Shown here: positions 14,401 through 25,500 of the stretch, one piece after another
Position numbering within the stretch: the first letter of the stretch is position 1
Layout of the letters: each line of letters opens with the position of its first letter
Assembly: GCA_014706295.1 (NCBI GenBank)
Contig: JACSVZ010000007.1
Location: 7,866,808-7,930,807, forward strand
DNA from: Lycocorax pyrrhopterus obiensis
Taxonomy: Eukaryota; Chordata; Aves; Passeriformes; Paradisaeidae
Length of the DNA: 64,000 nt
Reading direction: 5' to 3'
Translations under genes and position numbers: made by a program
Notes under the pieces: generated by a model
Told to the model about the DNA's origin: nothing
The model's input: only the letters and a program-made list of their open reading frames with translations
Database searches by the model: none

Positions 14401-15622
14401 AGCAAAGTAGTCATTAATTCCTTCGTCCTCTAATTTGGTGGGAATTTTGGTAGATTGGAGAGGCGTGGCTGGACAGTAATCTCCCACTATGTCCATCCAG
14501 GTGTTTCATAACATTCTCCTAAATGCTGTTCGAATTAGTTTCCCTCACTTGAAGGAATTTTAGTTCAAGCATAGAACCAGCTCCTGCTGGTTCTTGATGT
14601 TTTGTCTTTTTGAAATCACTATGACGCTTGCACTTCTCTCTGCCTTTTGTATGGATTGGATTATACGGAAAGTCTTTGTTAGCAGCTTAGCCACTTCATC
14701 CCTAAGCTCATTTGTACCTCTGGGAGGAATACTGAGCAACATCGGGGGACACGATGCTGTGTAGGGTCTGCAGAAAAGTTTCTGGAATCCAGGAAAGAAA
14801 CTTGGTGGGGGGATCTGCCTGCTTGGCTCTGAGCAGCTCATTGCCTCAAGTGCCTACTTATGGAACAGAGCTGCTGCCTCTGTGAAGGAGAGAGGCAGGA
14901 GTATCCTGAGAGCCACTCCTGTGTTAGGCAAGCTGGATTGTGTTCTGGAAACACTCATCTCTGTATAGTGTGATGTCCTGCTCTGTGGGACATTGCTGGC
15001 AAAAACACACCTTGCAAAGAGCCCCTACCCTCTCTCCTTTCCCCTTCCTCCTAATTTCTACCTTACCTTTGTGCTTGTCATCCTTTGTTCCTTCTCCTGG
15101 CTTTGCATTTGCCTTGACGGAAGAAAATTGTTTGTGTAAAACCTGGAGCACTGCTCCATAACCGGCTCTATTCTCCCTCCTTTCTGGTTGGTTTGTGGGC
15201 CTTTGCACCAGGAATCATCTCACCCTGTATATTTATACACTGCCCTGCACATTAGTGTTACCATCTGTAATTCAAAGCATAGCACTCACAGACCTTGTAC
15301 TGGGAAGAGAATCCCACATGCAATCAACCTTCTCCTAAGCTCTGCCCACAAGATGGGCCCCTGTGGCTTTGCAAATGTCTTGGGGAAGGACCACACTGAC
15401 CTTGAGTTGTGATCACCCCAGAGGCAGAAATAAACTCATCCCACTGAGGTTATTCCTCCCATCCTTTCTAAGATCATAGTTTCCCAGGAATAGTTCAGTA
15501 TGTGCCCTAACTAATGTGTGTCATCAACCAACCTCAGCAGCCCAGTTTTCTGTCCGAATTTTCCTGTCTGTCTTTCCATTCTTTCCCCACCCACTCCAGG
15601 ACAGGCCTTTGGGATGCACAGA

Positions 15623-15628
15623 TTTAAT
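15623..15628 (-). promoter_or_regulatory. CCDC9B: Candidate polyadenylation signal of CCDC9B
   Basis: The minus strand reads ATTAAA about 160 bases past the CCDC9B stop, followed by a G/T-rich stretch (TGGAGTGGGTGGGG). A canonical minus-strand AATAAA lies farther out at 14354-14359 and is the main alternative. Confidence 0.35.
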
Positions 15629-15787
15629 TACCTTAGAGATCCATAGTACTGCTAATAAACATTTCCAAACAGTTTTCTGGTATGATGCCATTGTACCACA
15701 GAAAATGGAGTTGTGGCTCTGTACTATGGCTGAGAGCATTAATGAGATGACTCACCTTATGTCTCAGGCAAGCCGGTGCAATCTCTG

Positions 15788-16567
15788 CTAGTTGTGAGCA
15801 TTCCCACTGTCCTTGTCCTTGCAGTCCTCAGGCTGGTCCCCTTCCCTGGACTGGAATTTTGCTGTGTCCTGCTCAGGCACAACAGTCTTGTCAGAGCTGT
15901 CTTTCCCTGGGGGCGAAGGCTGATGGTGTTCAGTGCCTTCAGCATCTTCACTTCCTTTCAGTGCAAGTGCCTGTCCCTCAAGGGCAGTGGTTTGGGTCAC
16001 TTCGTCTCCTCCTTTGCTCACCAGCTGTCCTCGATCTGCATCCAGTCTGTCTCCTGCTGCTGTGTCAAGCTTTCCTCCGTGGCTGTTGGAAGAGTTCTCA
16101 GAGGACTCCTGTTCCGAAGTTGGCTGTTTCTCCAATCCAGCTCCATCTACATTCACTCCCATGGGCTGTGACAAGGTCTCCTCGCTGCCAGGCCTTGTGG
16201 CTTGCACAGTGCTCAGAAGGCTGCTCTGTGAAGCAGTGCTGTCAGTGTTCTCCTTCTCCTGGGAGATGTCAGCAGTGCCAGGCTTCCCATTGGCATCTTC
16301 CCCAATGCTTTCCTTGCTTGGCTTGGGCAATGGCTCTGAGTCCCCGGCGCTGGCCACAGACACCTCTGTGCTACAGCCCCTCACTCCCCTCCGCTCCTCC
16401 TTCTGGCCGTTGTGGGCAGGCTGGACCTTCCCGCTTCGCAGCCGCTGTGAGGAGGCCCCGTGATCCTGGAGGCTTGGCTGTTTCCCCTTTTCCTCCAGCT
16501 CAGCTGTGCTGTTCTCTTCCACCCCCTCATCACCTCTGCTCTTCCGCCTCTCCATACCAAGGCTCCT
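15788..16567 (-). CDS. CCDC9B: CCDC9B terminal coding exon
   Basis: Codes residues 348-606, opening RSLGMERRKSRGDEG after the acceptor TTTGTTTCTCAG, and ending at TAG (15790-15788). It is rich in Ser, Glu, Asp and Gln with no folded domain visible. It starts in phase 0, matching the preceding exon. Confidence 0.9.
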   Translation of the reverse strand, partial: RSLGMERRKSRGDEGVEENSTAELEEKGKQPSLQDHGASSQRLRSGKVQPAHNGQKEERRGVRGCSTEVSVASAGDSEPLPKPSKESIGEDANGKPGTADISQEKENTDSTASQSSLLSTVQATRPGSEETLSQPMGVNVDGAGLEKQPTSEQESSENSSNSHGGKLDTAAGDRLDADRGQLVSKGGDEVTQTTALEGQALALKGSEDAEGTEHHQPSPPGKDSSDKTVVPEQDTAKFQSREGDQPEDCKDKDSGNAHN

Positions 16568-19500
16568 CTGAGAAACAAAGGACATATTAAGTTCAGCTTA
16601 TTAAAATACCAGTATTTTTAAAATACCATATTGTATTTCTTGTCTGTGATGGTTCTGAAAACTTGAGGAAAAAGGATGTAAAAGGATGTAGGTGAAGAAG
16701 TGGTCAGGGACCAGAATAGGTGGGATGGTTGTGCTGACAGAGGGTCAGTGTAAGCAGTGAAGCTGCTGTCACACCAGGCCATGTGAGGAGTGTTAGTGAC
16801 AGGTACAGTTACCCAAAAACAGAGGTCTTCCAGCTCTGGAATGGATTAGAGATTCCAATTTTCCTGATAGTGCATGTGTTTAGAAAACTCAGCTGCCAGC
16901 CTGCAACTCAGGAACTCACCTGGCCATCAAGGTCATCCTTCAGAAGAGACATGTCCTCGCCTTCTTTTGCATCCCATCTGTCAAGAAAAAGTAATCAGAA
17001 TTTAGGCCTTGAAGTTCTTACAAAGCCAGTGTCCCTGCCTGACACCCGGATAGGGATTCCTACCAGGGCCATGTATTCCTTGTCTGAGCCCCTTGTCCAG
17101 GCCCATCCAGAGACACTCATTTGAGACCACTAAATCTTAATGAACTGGTTGTTGTAATTCTAATTGTGATGAACACATAAATTCCAATTGCCAGAACAGA
17201 CAGTTGAGTCAGACTAAGAAGATACAGTTTGCTTGTGCTGATGCCTGCCACAGTCTGGTCCTGCTTGCCTGACAGTGCCCAAGTGTCCCAGGTCTCCACG
17301 ACAGCAGACACGGAGGCAGAAACCGAAGGCTAAAATTACTTTGAAGTGGCTTGGAATACAGAGAGACTATTTACAAGGATCTGGAGTGAGAGGACCAGGG
17401 CCAATGGCTTCCCACTGACAGAGGGCAGTGTTAGGTGGGATATGCTTCCCTGTGAGGGTGGTGAGGCCTTGGCACAGGTTGCGTCTTCATAATTAGGCAG
17501 GGAGGGAGACGTGGATGTGCACACCATGGCAGTGCTGCCAGCTCCTCACCTTCTGGCTCTGCCTGTCAGTCTGTCCTTCCCCTTGGCTCGGCTGCTCACA
17601 GCAGGCACTGCTTTTGGACCAGGGTTGCTCACATTCACTCCATGATGTCCTCCACCTAGAAAACAGGTTGGAAATGCCATGCAAAAGCAGGCAGAAGCAG
17701 CTGATGGACCACTGAACAGGCCAACACCCTTGTACCCTTGGAAAGGCCCTCTGAGGTGGGAAGCCTCTGAAGCTGCGTGCATACTGCACATATATTTTCT
17801 AAAGTAAGAAAGACAAATCAAGAATTTAGGGTGTTTATTGTGTGGGTTTTTTTATTCCAATTCTAACTGTAAATCTTATTCCTTGGATACAGTCTCACTT
17901 GTGCTGTTCTTGGAAGACTTCTCCTCTGCACACAGCTATGAAAGCAGCCATGTGGTATGTTCCAAAAGGCTCTCCAAATCTGCAAGTGTCTGGAAAGAAT
18001 CCTCTCCCTGAGGGATACCAGAGGTGCTGGCATTTAGTGGGGTGACACAACACAATCCTGTGGTTTACTCACCTCTCCCGTTGGGAGGAAAGGACCTGTG
18101 CTGGAATTTCCTTGCATTCCTTCCCCCTGCAGGGGCACAAGAAAGGATGCACCAAAGTGAGTGAGGGTCTGTAATGGACAGGCAGCAAAAAGCCTGATGT
18201 TCAAATAGGGTGTCATGAGGGAAAGCTTTGTTTTGCCACTCCATCTCCTGAGAAACAGGAGTCAGGATGGACTTATGCTAGTAAAGAAGCCAGCATGTGC
18301 CATAGGGATCAGAGATGATGTGCTCTGGAATAGGATTGCCTCTTAAACCAGTGTGTGGGAAAGGAGGCAGGGCTGAGCCTCCACACTGTGTTGTACCAGG
18401 TTACAGAAGCCACTGCTCTCCCTGGGAAGGTCCAAAGCTCTAGCACCCAGCTGCTCAAATCCCATCCCCTGAGCCCTCTGCCCAGCAGGGAGGGCTGAGC
18501 CCCCAGCTCAGAGGCGTTTGCCCAGGAAAGCAGAGCTTCACAGCTGACAGCCACGGCAGCTGCTGCGGCACTGGGATGCGCACGATCAGCGTTCACTAGC
18601 GTCAGGACAGAGTCTAGGTGTCCCTTGCCAACCTTTCTTATTGCTGGGATTATCCAAGGCTGGCTCCCCATCCTTAACAAAGTCCTCTTCAAACCTGCAG
18701 GTTAAAAACAGGCATTGTCAGACCTGACCATCCTCTTCCAGTGTGCAAAGTGTGGGCAGGAGCCCTCGGCATGACGCAAGCTCCGGCCTTTGGCTCTTCT
18801 GCACCTGCCCACAGGCAAACCTGTGCAGGTTTCTCAGCAGCAACTGAAGCTGCATGTGCTAACTGAGGCTGTGAGGCAGTTCTACCCCGAAGAAGAACCT
18901 CTAAAACCTTTACATCAGTCCCAATATGTATATATTAAGTTCTATGAACATTCTATAGATGTAGTGTAGCTGTACTACACTCAAATGCAGCCTCCCAAGC
19001 TTCCAAACACAATCTGAAGTAGCTTCAGGACTTGCCATCTCAAACCGAACTTATTTGGTTGGTTTCTAGACCTGATTGTTTTATATTATGGCTTTTCTCT
19101 TAAAAATGGATTTTTGGAAAAACAGTAGGGCTCAGGGCTGTCTTGCCATCAACACTCAGCACCCACTTAAGTCAATTCACCCCTAATTATTGGGGTCTCA
19201 GCGACTGAAAATTGATGTGTTTGGTCCCATTCCTCAGCCAAAAGATTGTCTCACCTACCTATCCTGTACAAACTGTTCTATCACCAAACCTTTGTAACAT
19301 TCCCTAGCTCCACACCCTACTAGAAGCTTATCCTGCTGCAAGTGCCAAGTTATCCTCCAAAGCTCTCTAGCTGGTGTGACTCAGCTGAACCAGCACAGTC
19401 AGAGGGCCAGTGATTAAGGCAGGGACGTGTCCGGCTCCATTCCCAGCTGTCCCACATTGCTGTTCCCAGCATTCTCCCCGTATGACACAGGTGGCCTTTT

Positions 19501-22500
19501 GAAGTGACCCCCTTGCCCCGCAGTGCCCGAACAGGCACAGTTTATGGGGCAGGGTCAATTTAGGCATGTTGGGCTCTCCTGTGCTTGAAAAGGACAAACA
19601 AGCGGGGCCAGTGAGAGAACCTGTGGACTAGCAATGCAAGTTTGTCCATCCATGTTTCTGGAAGAGCACCTGTACCCTCCTGCCATTGGATTTGTTCATG
19701 TGGAAATGGAGAGGATCCTCCAGATGCAGACTGAGCCTTGGTTCATGCTCCCCTCCCTCCCACAGTCCATATCCCAGCTGGACCAAAGGCAGGCAGTCTT
19801 TGTCAGCACATGGTATCCCCTCTCAGGAGAGCTCATATCAGGAAGAAAACATGAGAATCACTCTGATACCAGATCCCACATAAGGGCATGGTGTCTTGGG
19901 GTGACTCACACATGGTCAGGGAAGGAAGAGGCAGCAGTGTGGATTTGGTCGGGCACATGACAGCATGGGATTGATAAGTATCTGCCCAAGATCCCACCAC
20001 TGGCTTTAGGCCTGCTGCAGGCAAAGCACCCTGGGACAGGGAAGAACCTACATGTGCTCCGACTTCTCCACATCCCAAGCCCGTCGCCACTCGCCCTTGG
20101 CATTCTTGTGACGTGCCAGGCGCTCCAGGTCGATCTGGTCTCGTTCCCTCTTCCAGCGGATGTACTCCGAGCGCTCCCGGCCAGTCATGGGGAAACTCAG
20201 GTCTCCGGGGCTCTTCTGGACTGGCTTCCCACCATCCTAATGGAGGGAAAAGAGCTTCTGGTTAATAAAACTGTCTGAAACAGCTGCATTCAGGGTACTT
20301 TATACTGTCAGCACCACAAATGCTCAGCAATATTTGAAAACTTGAGACAAGGTCAGCTCCCTTCTCTGAAGTGATGTGCACACACCAGGACTCCACTTTA
20401 CCCAGAGCCTAAATACACTGGGGCTGTTTGGCTCTACAGAGGGGAAAACTGAGGCAGGAACCTTTGCTAAGGTTTACTTGTGGCATAGAGTCAGTTCCTG
20501 GAGTGCTTGCAACATCTCTCAGCAGGGTTTGAATGATGAGTCCCCCAACCTGAAGACTTTGCAATACTTAAATCAAAGTTATGCCTGTGAAATCCTTCAC
20601 AGTGAGAAGGCAGGGAAGGAAGCCAGCCTTCTCTGACCACCAGGCATCCATGGGAGCCCACAGTCGCAGAGCTGGGGCCAACCCTGTGCCCAAGAGCAGC
20701 ATTCCCAGAGCAAAGGGGCTCTTTACCTTGACTGCTGTCAGGCTCTTGGTTTATCACTCCTCATGACAGACTGGTTAAGGGCTGACATTGCTCAAAAATT
20801 TAAAGCTTAATGGAAAGACAGTTCAGAGCTGATGGAGCATGTGGGGGGAAGTAGCCCAGCTGTCAGGTTAATGGATGAGGTGGAAGCAGGAGCCGGCAGG
20901 CTGTGGTGTGTTGTCAAGCAACAGTGTGTAGGGAATAGCTTAGTGCAGAGCCGAGTCCTGGGGTGCTAATTACCAGCGGGTAATTCATCACCTCATACAC
21001 GTGTCCTTCCACGCCAGCCACCCTCACACCTTCCCCAAAGAGGAATTAACTCCTCAGCCTTGCACTGAGGATAAGAGAAGCAGCAGGAAGGAGGGACTGA
21101 AAGCCCTGTTACCAAGGTGACCCATCTGCGTGGGCCGGAGCTGGGGTGGCACCAATTGCTCCTCCATTCCTCAGCTGGCAGGAGCTGGGGACCTGACACC
21201 ATGTCCCCAAGGAGAGAGAGGTGAGGTCCACAGAAAGGCACTGTCCCTCAGCTGGGGCACAGCCTGGGAGTGCTCCCCTCTGCTTCCAGCCCCATGGTAA
21301 GGCACAGTGGGTCCTGCCAGGATGGATCCTGATGCATCCATAAAGCCAAAAGCAAGGGAAGGACTGAGGCTGATGCCTGTGCTCTCTTGTGGGGAGAGGC
21401 AGAAGTGGCTGGGGGCCCACGGAGCAGGAGGAGCCGGTCCCTCACCTCAATTACAGCGTAGCTGTGGTTAGCTGGACCACAGGCTATTGTGCTCCCCCTT
21501 CCTGCTCTGGGGGGCTCAGCTGGAATTAGTGTCTAAGAGCCCATCTGTGTCCTCCTAATGAATCACACTGAGGTGGGGTTATTCTATTTGTGCTCCATTA
21601 ATTAAAGCATCTGCAGGCTCGAGGGAGCCAGCATGTCTCCAGGCTTTGCATTAAACAGTCAGTGGGAAGGCCTGTGCTTTAATTTACCTCCATCCTACTC
21701 AGCTCCTGCTGAAGTGAGGAGCTGTAGCTAATACGGCCTGAGCTTTTCAATCCACAAGGAAATGGTTTTGGGAGAGGAACCAGCCAAGGCTGTGCTGCCA
21801 CAGGGCTGAGCATGTTACCCTTCCTAACAGCCCTGTGGCTGTGTGAAGGGCTTGAGCAGCCACGACAAGGTGTGGAGGCAGGTCCCTGTCACCTTTCCAA
21901 TGCTGCTTGCTGCAGGTGTGTCAGCTGCTCCGCAAAGCTTTGGATGATGAGAGGGATAAACAGTGGGAGCCACATCAGAGCACAACGCTGCTTCACAGAA
22001 TTACAGGATGGTTTGGGTCCAAAGAGACCTCAAAGGTCATCTTCCTTTAGGACTATGGTGGGGAGGCACATTCTACTGGTTTCTTCTTCCAAGACAAGGG
22101 TCCCCACAAAGCGACCTGGGCCCCACTCACCTTCCGGCTGTGCTCACTTTCTGGGCCTCTGTCACTGTCTGATCGCCTCTTCTCTGCTGTTCTCCGTTCT
22201 TCTGCCTGCAAGAGAAAGAACACAGGAATAATTTCAAGGATTAAACAAGGATTCCTGGCAGGGGAATCAGTGCCTGAACCTATGCTGACCAGGACATGTA
22301 AGAACTGCTCAGAAAAGATCAGCAAAAGAGGAAGGATTCCTTCTGGGGCCCCAAATCAAACACATGTAGAAAAAAAAGAAGTCAGAAAGCAAGGGGTGTA
22401 TGAGAAAAGCATTCCCACAGGTCCCTCCTTCTCCCAGGCTGGAAGCAGAGTGGTGTCCTGCATGGTCCTGTTTCTTTCCAAGGCAGACCAAGTTTCAGGT

Positions 22501-25500
22501 ACCTTTCCAGATTTGGGCCTTCTTAGGATTCCACTGTACAAGATCTGGGAGCCTATCTGAGGTGCAGCTACAACCCAGCATGGTCAAACTAGGAGTGATT
22601 TTAATCCCTGACAAACATGGCATCCTTCTACCAGGGTCCATACCTGCTCCCATGGGGTTTACCCATGCTGCCACCAGATTGGCAAGCTCTGCTCTGGTGT
22701 TGATATTCCCCTGCCTGGCAGGAGGTGACAATCAGCATCTGTTTCTTAGTGAGCTACAGACACCAAACATGGGCCAAGCCAGGGGTTCTCTGTCCCCACA
22801 TGGGATGAATAATAGAGACAGAGCCATGTCAGAGGCCAGGATGGGATCGCAGTGGGTCTTAACAAAACAGTCTGCAGAGCATAAAGATCTTTTAGGAAAG
22901 GCTTCCTGCCTGGCTGGACAGCTACAGGGCCGGGGATGTGGGGGGCTGAGCTTGTCCTGCTGCCATTTCACAGTGCCAAGCAGAACTGAAACACAAAGAG
23001 GAACATGGCAGCACGAACTGCCAGCTCAGCCCTTCCAGAAAGCGGCAGCGTGGCGAGGCCCAGCCTATTCCATGTATTCACCAGACACAGCTTTAGTTTT
23101 ACAGGGAAACTCAGGATATCAGTCTTGATACCTGCAGCTCTGCCCAGTCTCCTAAGGTAACTCCCACTGGATGGACCTCATGGAATCATGCAGGGAATGA
23201 GCTGGGGACACATTTTTTGGAGGATTGCCCACACATGCTAAGTCTGAGGCAGGTGGGAAGTGTGGCCATACAGTTCATGGACTGTCATTGCACTTGGTGC
23301 ATGACAGCTTCACTGGTCTGACTGGTAGCTCCAGTACAGATAGAGGTTTGTTCAAACAGATCCTTGGAAATAATAAGGAAAATGTTAGCTATATTGTCCT
23401 GGGATTTCTCAGCAAAGATGTGGGAAAAATGCAGAGGGGTCTGTGCACAGAGAAGCTGCCCCTCACCATATCCTGCCTGTTGCAAAAGGGGATATGGTGA
23501 AAGATGACACTGGGGATTTATTTCAAAATGTTGCTGTGAAAACTTATATAACCAAAAATGCTCCCTCTGGACTCAAAGTCACCTGCTCTGGCAGCCCTGT
23601 TTGAAGAACCCTGTAGTGAGAGATTGAATGAGTCTCTGCAGTTCCAAATGGAGCATTTACAGAAAGATTAAACAACAGAAATCTGGAAACTTTGCTCTCC
23701 CGGAGCCCTGCATCCCAGTGGCTGTCCCATTTGGAATGCTCGCTCATCAGTGCCCACCACAAACCTGGGTCACAGGGACACTGAACAACCCTCCATCCTT
23801 CTACATCCTCACTCCAAGCCAGCTGCCTTTTGCCTTAGTCTGCTTCTATTTTTGCTTCTCAGAAGGCACTGTGGAAAATGGAGAAGACCGCAAAAATGTA
23901 GTTCTTTTGTAGCAGGACAGCAGGTCTGAATTGCACAGAGAACAGTCAGCTTGGCTCTTGCACTGGCTCAGGAGCAGAATTCCCCCTGTCCTGCTGCCCC
24001 AGAGCTGCTGTTCCTTTTACCACACATCCAGGCCAAGAGGAAGCAAAACATGTTTTTCTTTTCCTTCTTCCTCTCTGCCCCCAAAATTAAGAAAAATGAC
24101 ATGGACATTATCATCCCTAGTGAAACTGTTCCTGCAGAGCAGGAGGAGGACACAAAAGCCTGAAGCAGTCAAGGAAGATTATGATTGTTTATCCTGAGGT
24201 TTCTGCCAAGATTTCTCAGTTTCTCAGTCCAGAACGGCCCAGGGTGGGGCCCAGGGTGGGGCAGAGCCTGCTCCGAACCAGCCCTGGGATCTCAAATGCC
24301 TTCTGCCACTGGGTCTTTCTGACTTCCTGACATATTCCCAGCTAATGTCACTGTGCAGTGATGACAGTACTGATGCCATTATCCAGCCAAGCAGTGGTTT
24401 GTACTAGCAGTTCTCCAGAAGCTTTGACAGGCTTCCACATCTCTGGGCTAGCTCAATGCCTTCTTTTTTGAAAAATAAGAACTATCAGATGAGTTAAACA
24501 AACCTTTTGGTACCCACTTCTCCAGGCACGTGTCAGCAGCACAACTGGCATTTCTTCTGCACGAGGAGATTTTTGTAGGAGCTTAAAGCTGTTTTTCTAG
24601 TGCTCAGATTCCCCACTGGGCAGGATTTTTGAAACTAGTACATGAGAGGATTTTTTTTTATAACTCTTTTGAAAAATCTGCCTCCTTAATTGTGCTGCCT
24701 GAAGGGAGCTAAAGACTTTTCAGCCACCCTCTCTGCCTCTTTTCCCCTCCCATCTGCAATGTAAAAGCAAGTGTTTCTCCTGCCACAGGTTTGATTCCTC
24801 TCCTCTGCAAGCACCAAGTCCGACTCCTCTGTGTTAGTCCCTGAAAGCAGCTTTTGTGTCTCTTGATTACAGTCATTTCTGATACACCATCCTGGGAAAC
24901 TCTGTTAATAAAAGGACAATTTAAAAGCCCTGAAGCTCTATCAACTGCCCATTTAAAAGATGATTTGTAACCTGTTAATTAACCATTGTGCTCCACTGGT
25001 CCTGGGCTGCTGGCTCCCAGCTCTAATGTACTAATGAGCCTGAAACACTGCCAAAGCATGGAGTGGCTTTTTAGGGCTAAAAATGAAGGATTGTCTTCAG
25101 CCCTGCATGCAGGAGAGCCCTGAGGCAGGTTTAGGGGCAGCCAGGCAGAGATGGGTCCCAGAGGTGGCACTTCCAAGCCAGCAGCAGCACTGGAGGTCGT
25201 GAAGCTGCACCAGTAGGGTGATGGGCTCCGCAAGGAGACAGGATAATTTGGTCCCTTCAGCCCTCTGGGCTAACGGAGAGTGAAAGAGTCTTTCTACTTA
25301 TGGCACCAGGGCTGTCTCAGAAAAGGAGATCATGAGAGCAGCTTTTTTCCCTTGCATTTCCTCTTTGGCAGCTCCTGCCCCAGCTGTGCTAGAGCATGGG
25401 GTTAGCCAGAAGCACCACAGGCACCAAGAATGGGAGTCTTTTTCTTCTCTGGGGTTTTTTTTTTGTTTGGTTTGTCTGGGTTTTTTTTAAATTTAATTTC

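Larger units (their letters stand above)
5463..15787. other. Intergenic DNA between INAFM2 and CCDC9B (convergent 3' ends)
   Basis: Mostly CpG-poor unique DNA. Frames of 60-208 codons occur on both strands (for example 7461-8087 minus and 10298-10783 plus) but have no recognisable domains or consistent splice signals. An (ATCC)n microsatellite sits at 10638-10672. A CpG-richer, coding-like block at 11176-11463 is listed separately. The left part may contain longer alternative INAFM2 3'UTR, and the right part the CCDC9B 3'UTR. Confidence 0.55.

Noticed and set aside
15859..16590. 243-codon plus-strand frame opposite the last CCDC9B exon
   Set aside because: Shadow of the minus-strand coding exon. 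The translation is Cys/Ser/Leu-rich with no homology, whereas the minus frame has matching splice phases and family context.
24240..24262. Duplicated GGCCCAGGGTGGGG
   Set aside because: A two-copy short tandem duplication with no sign of function.
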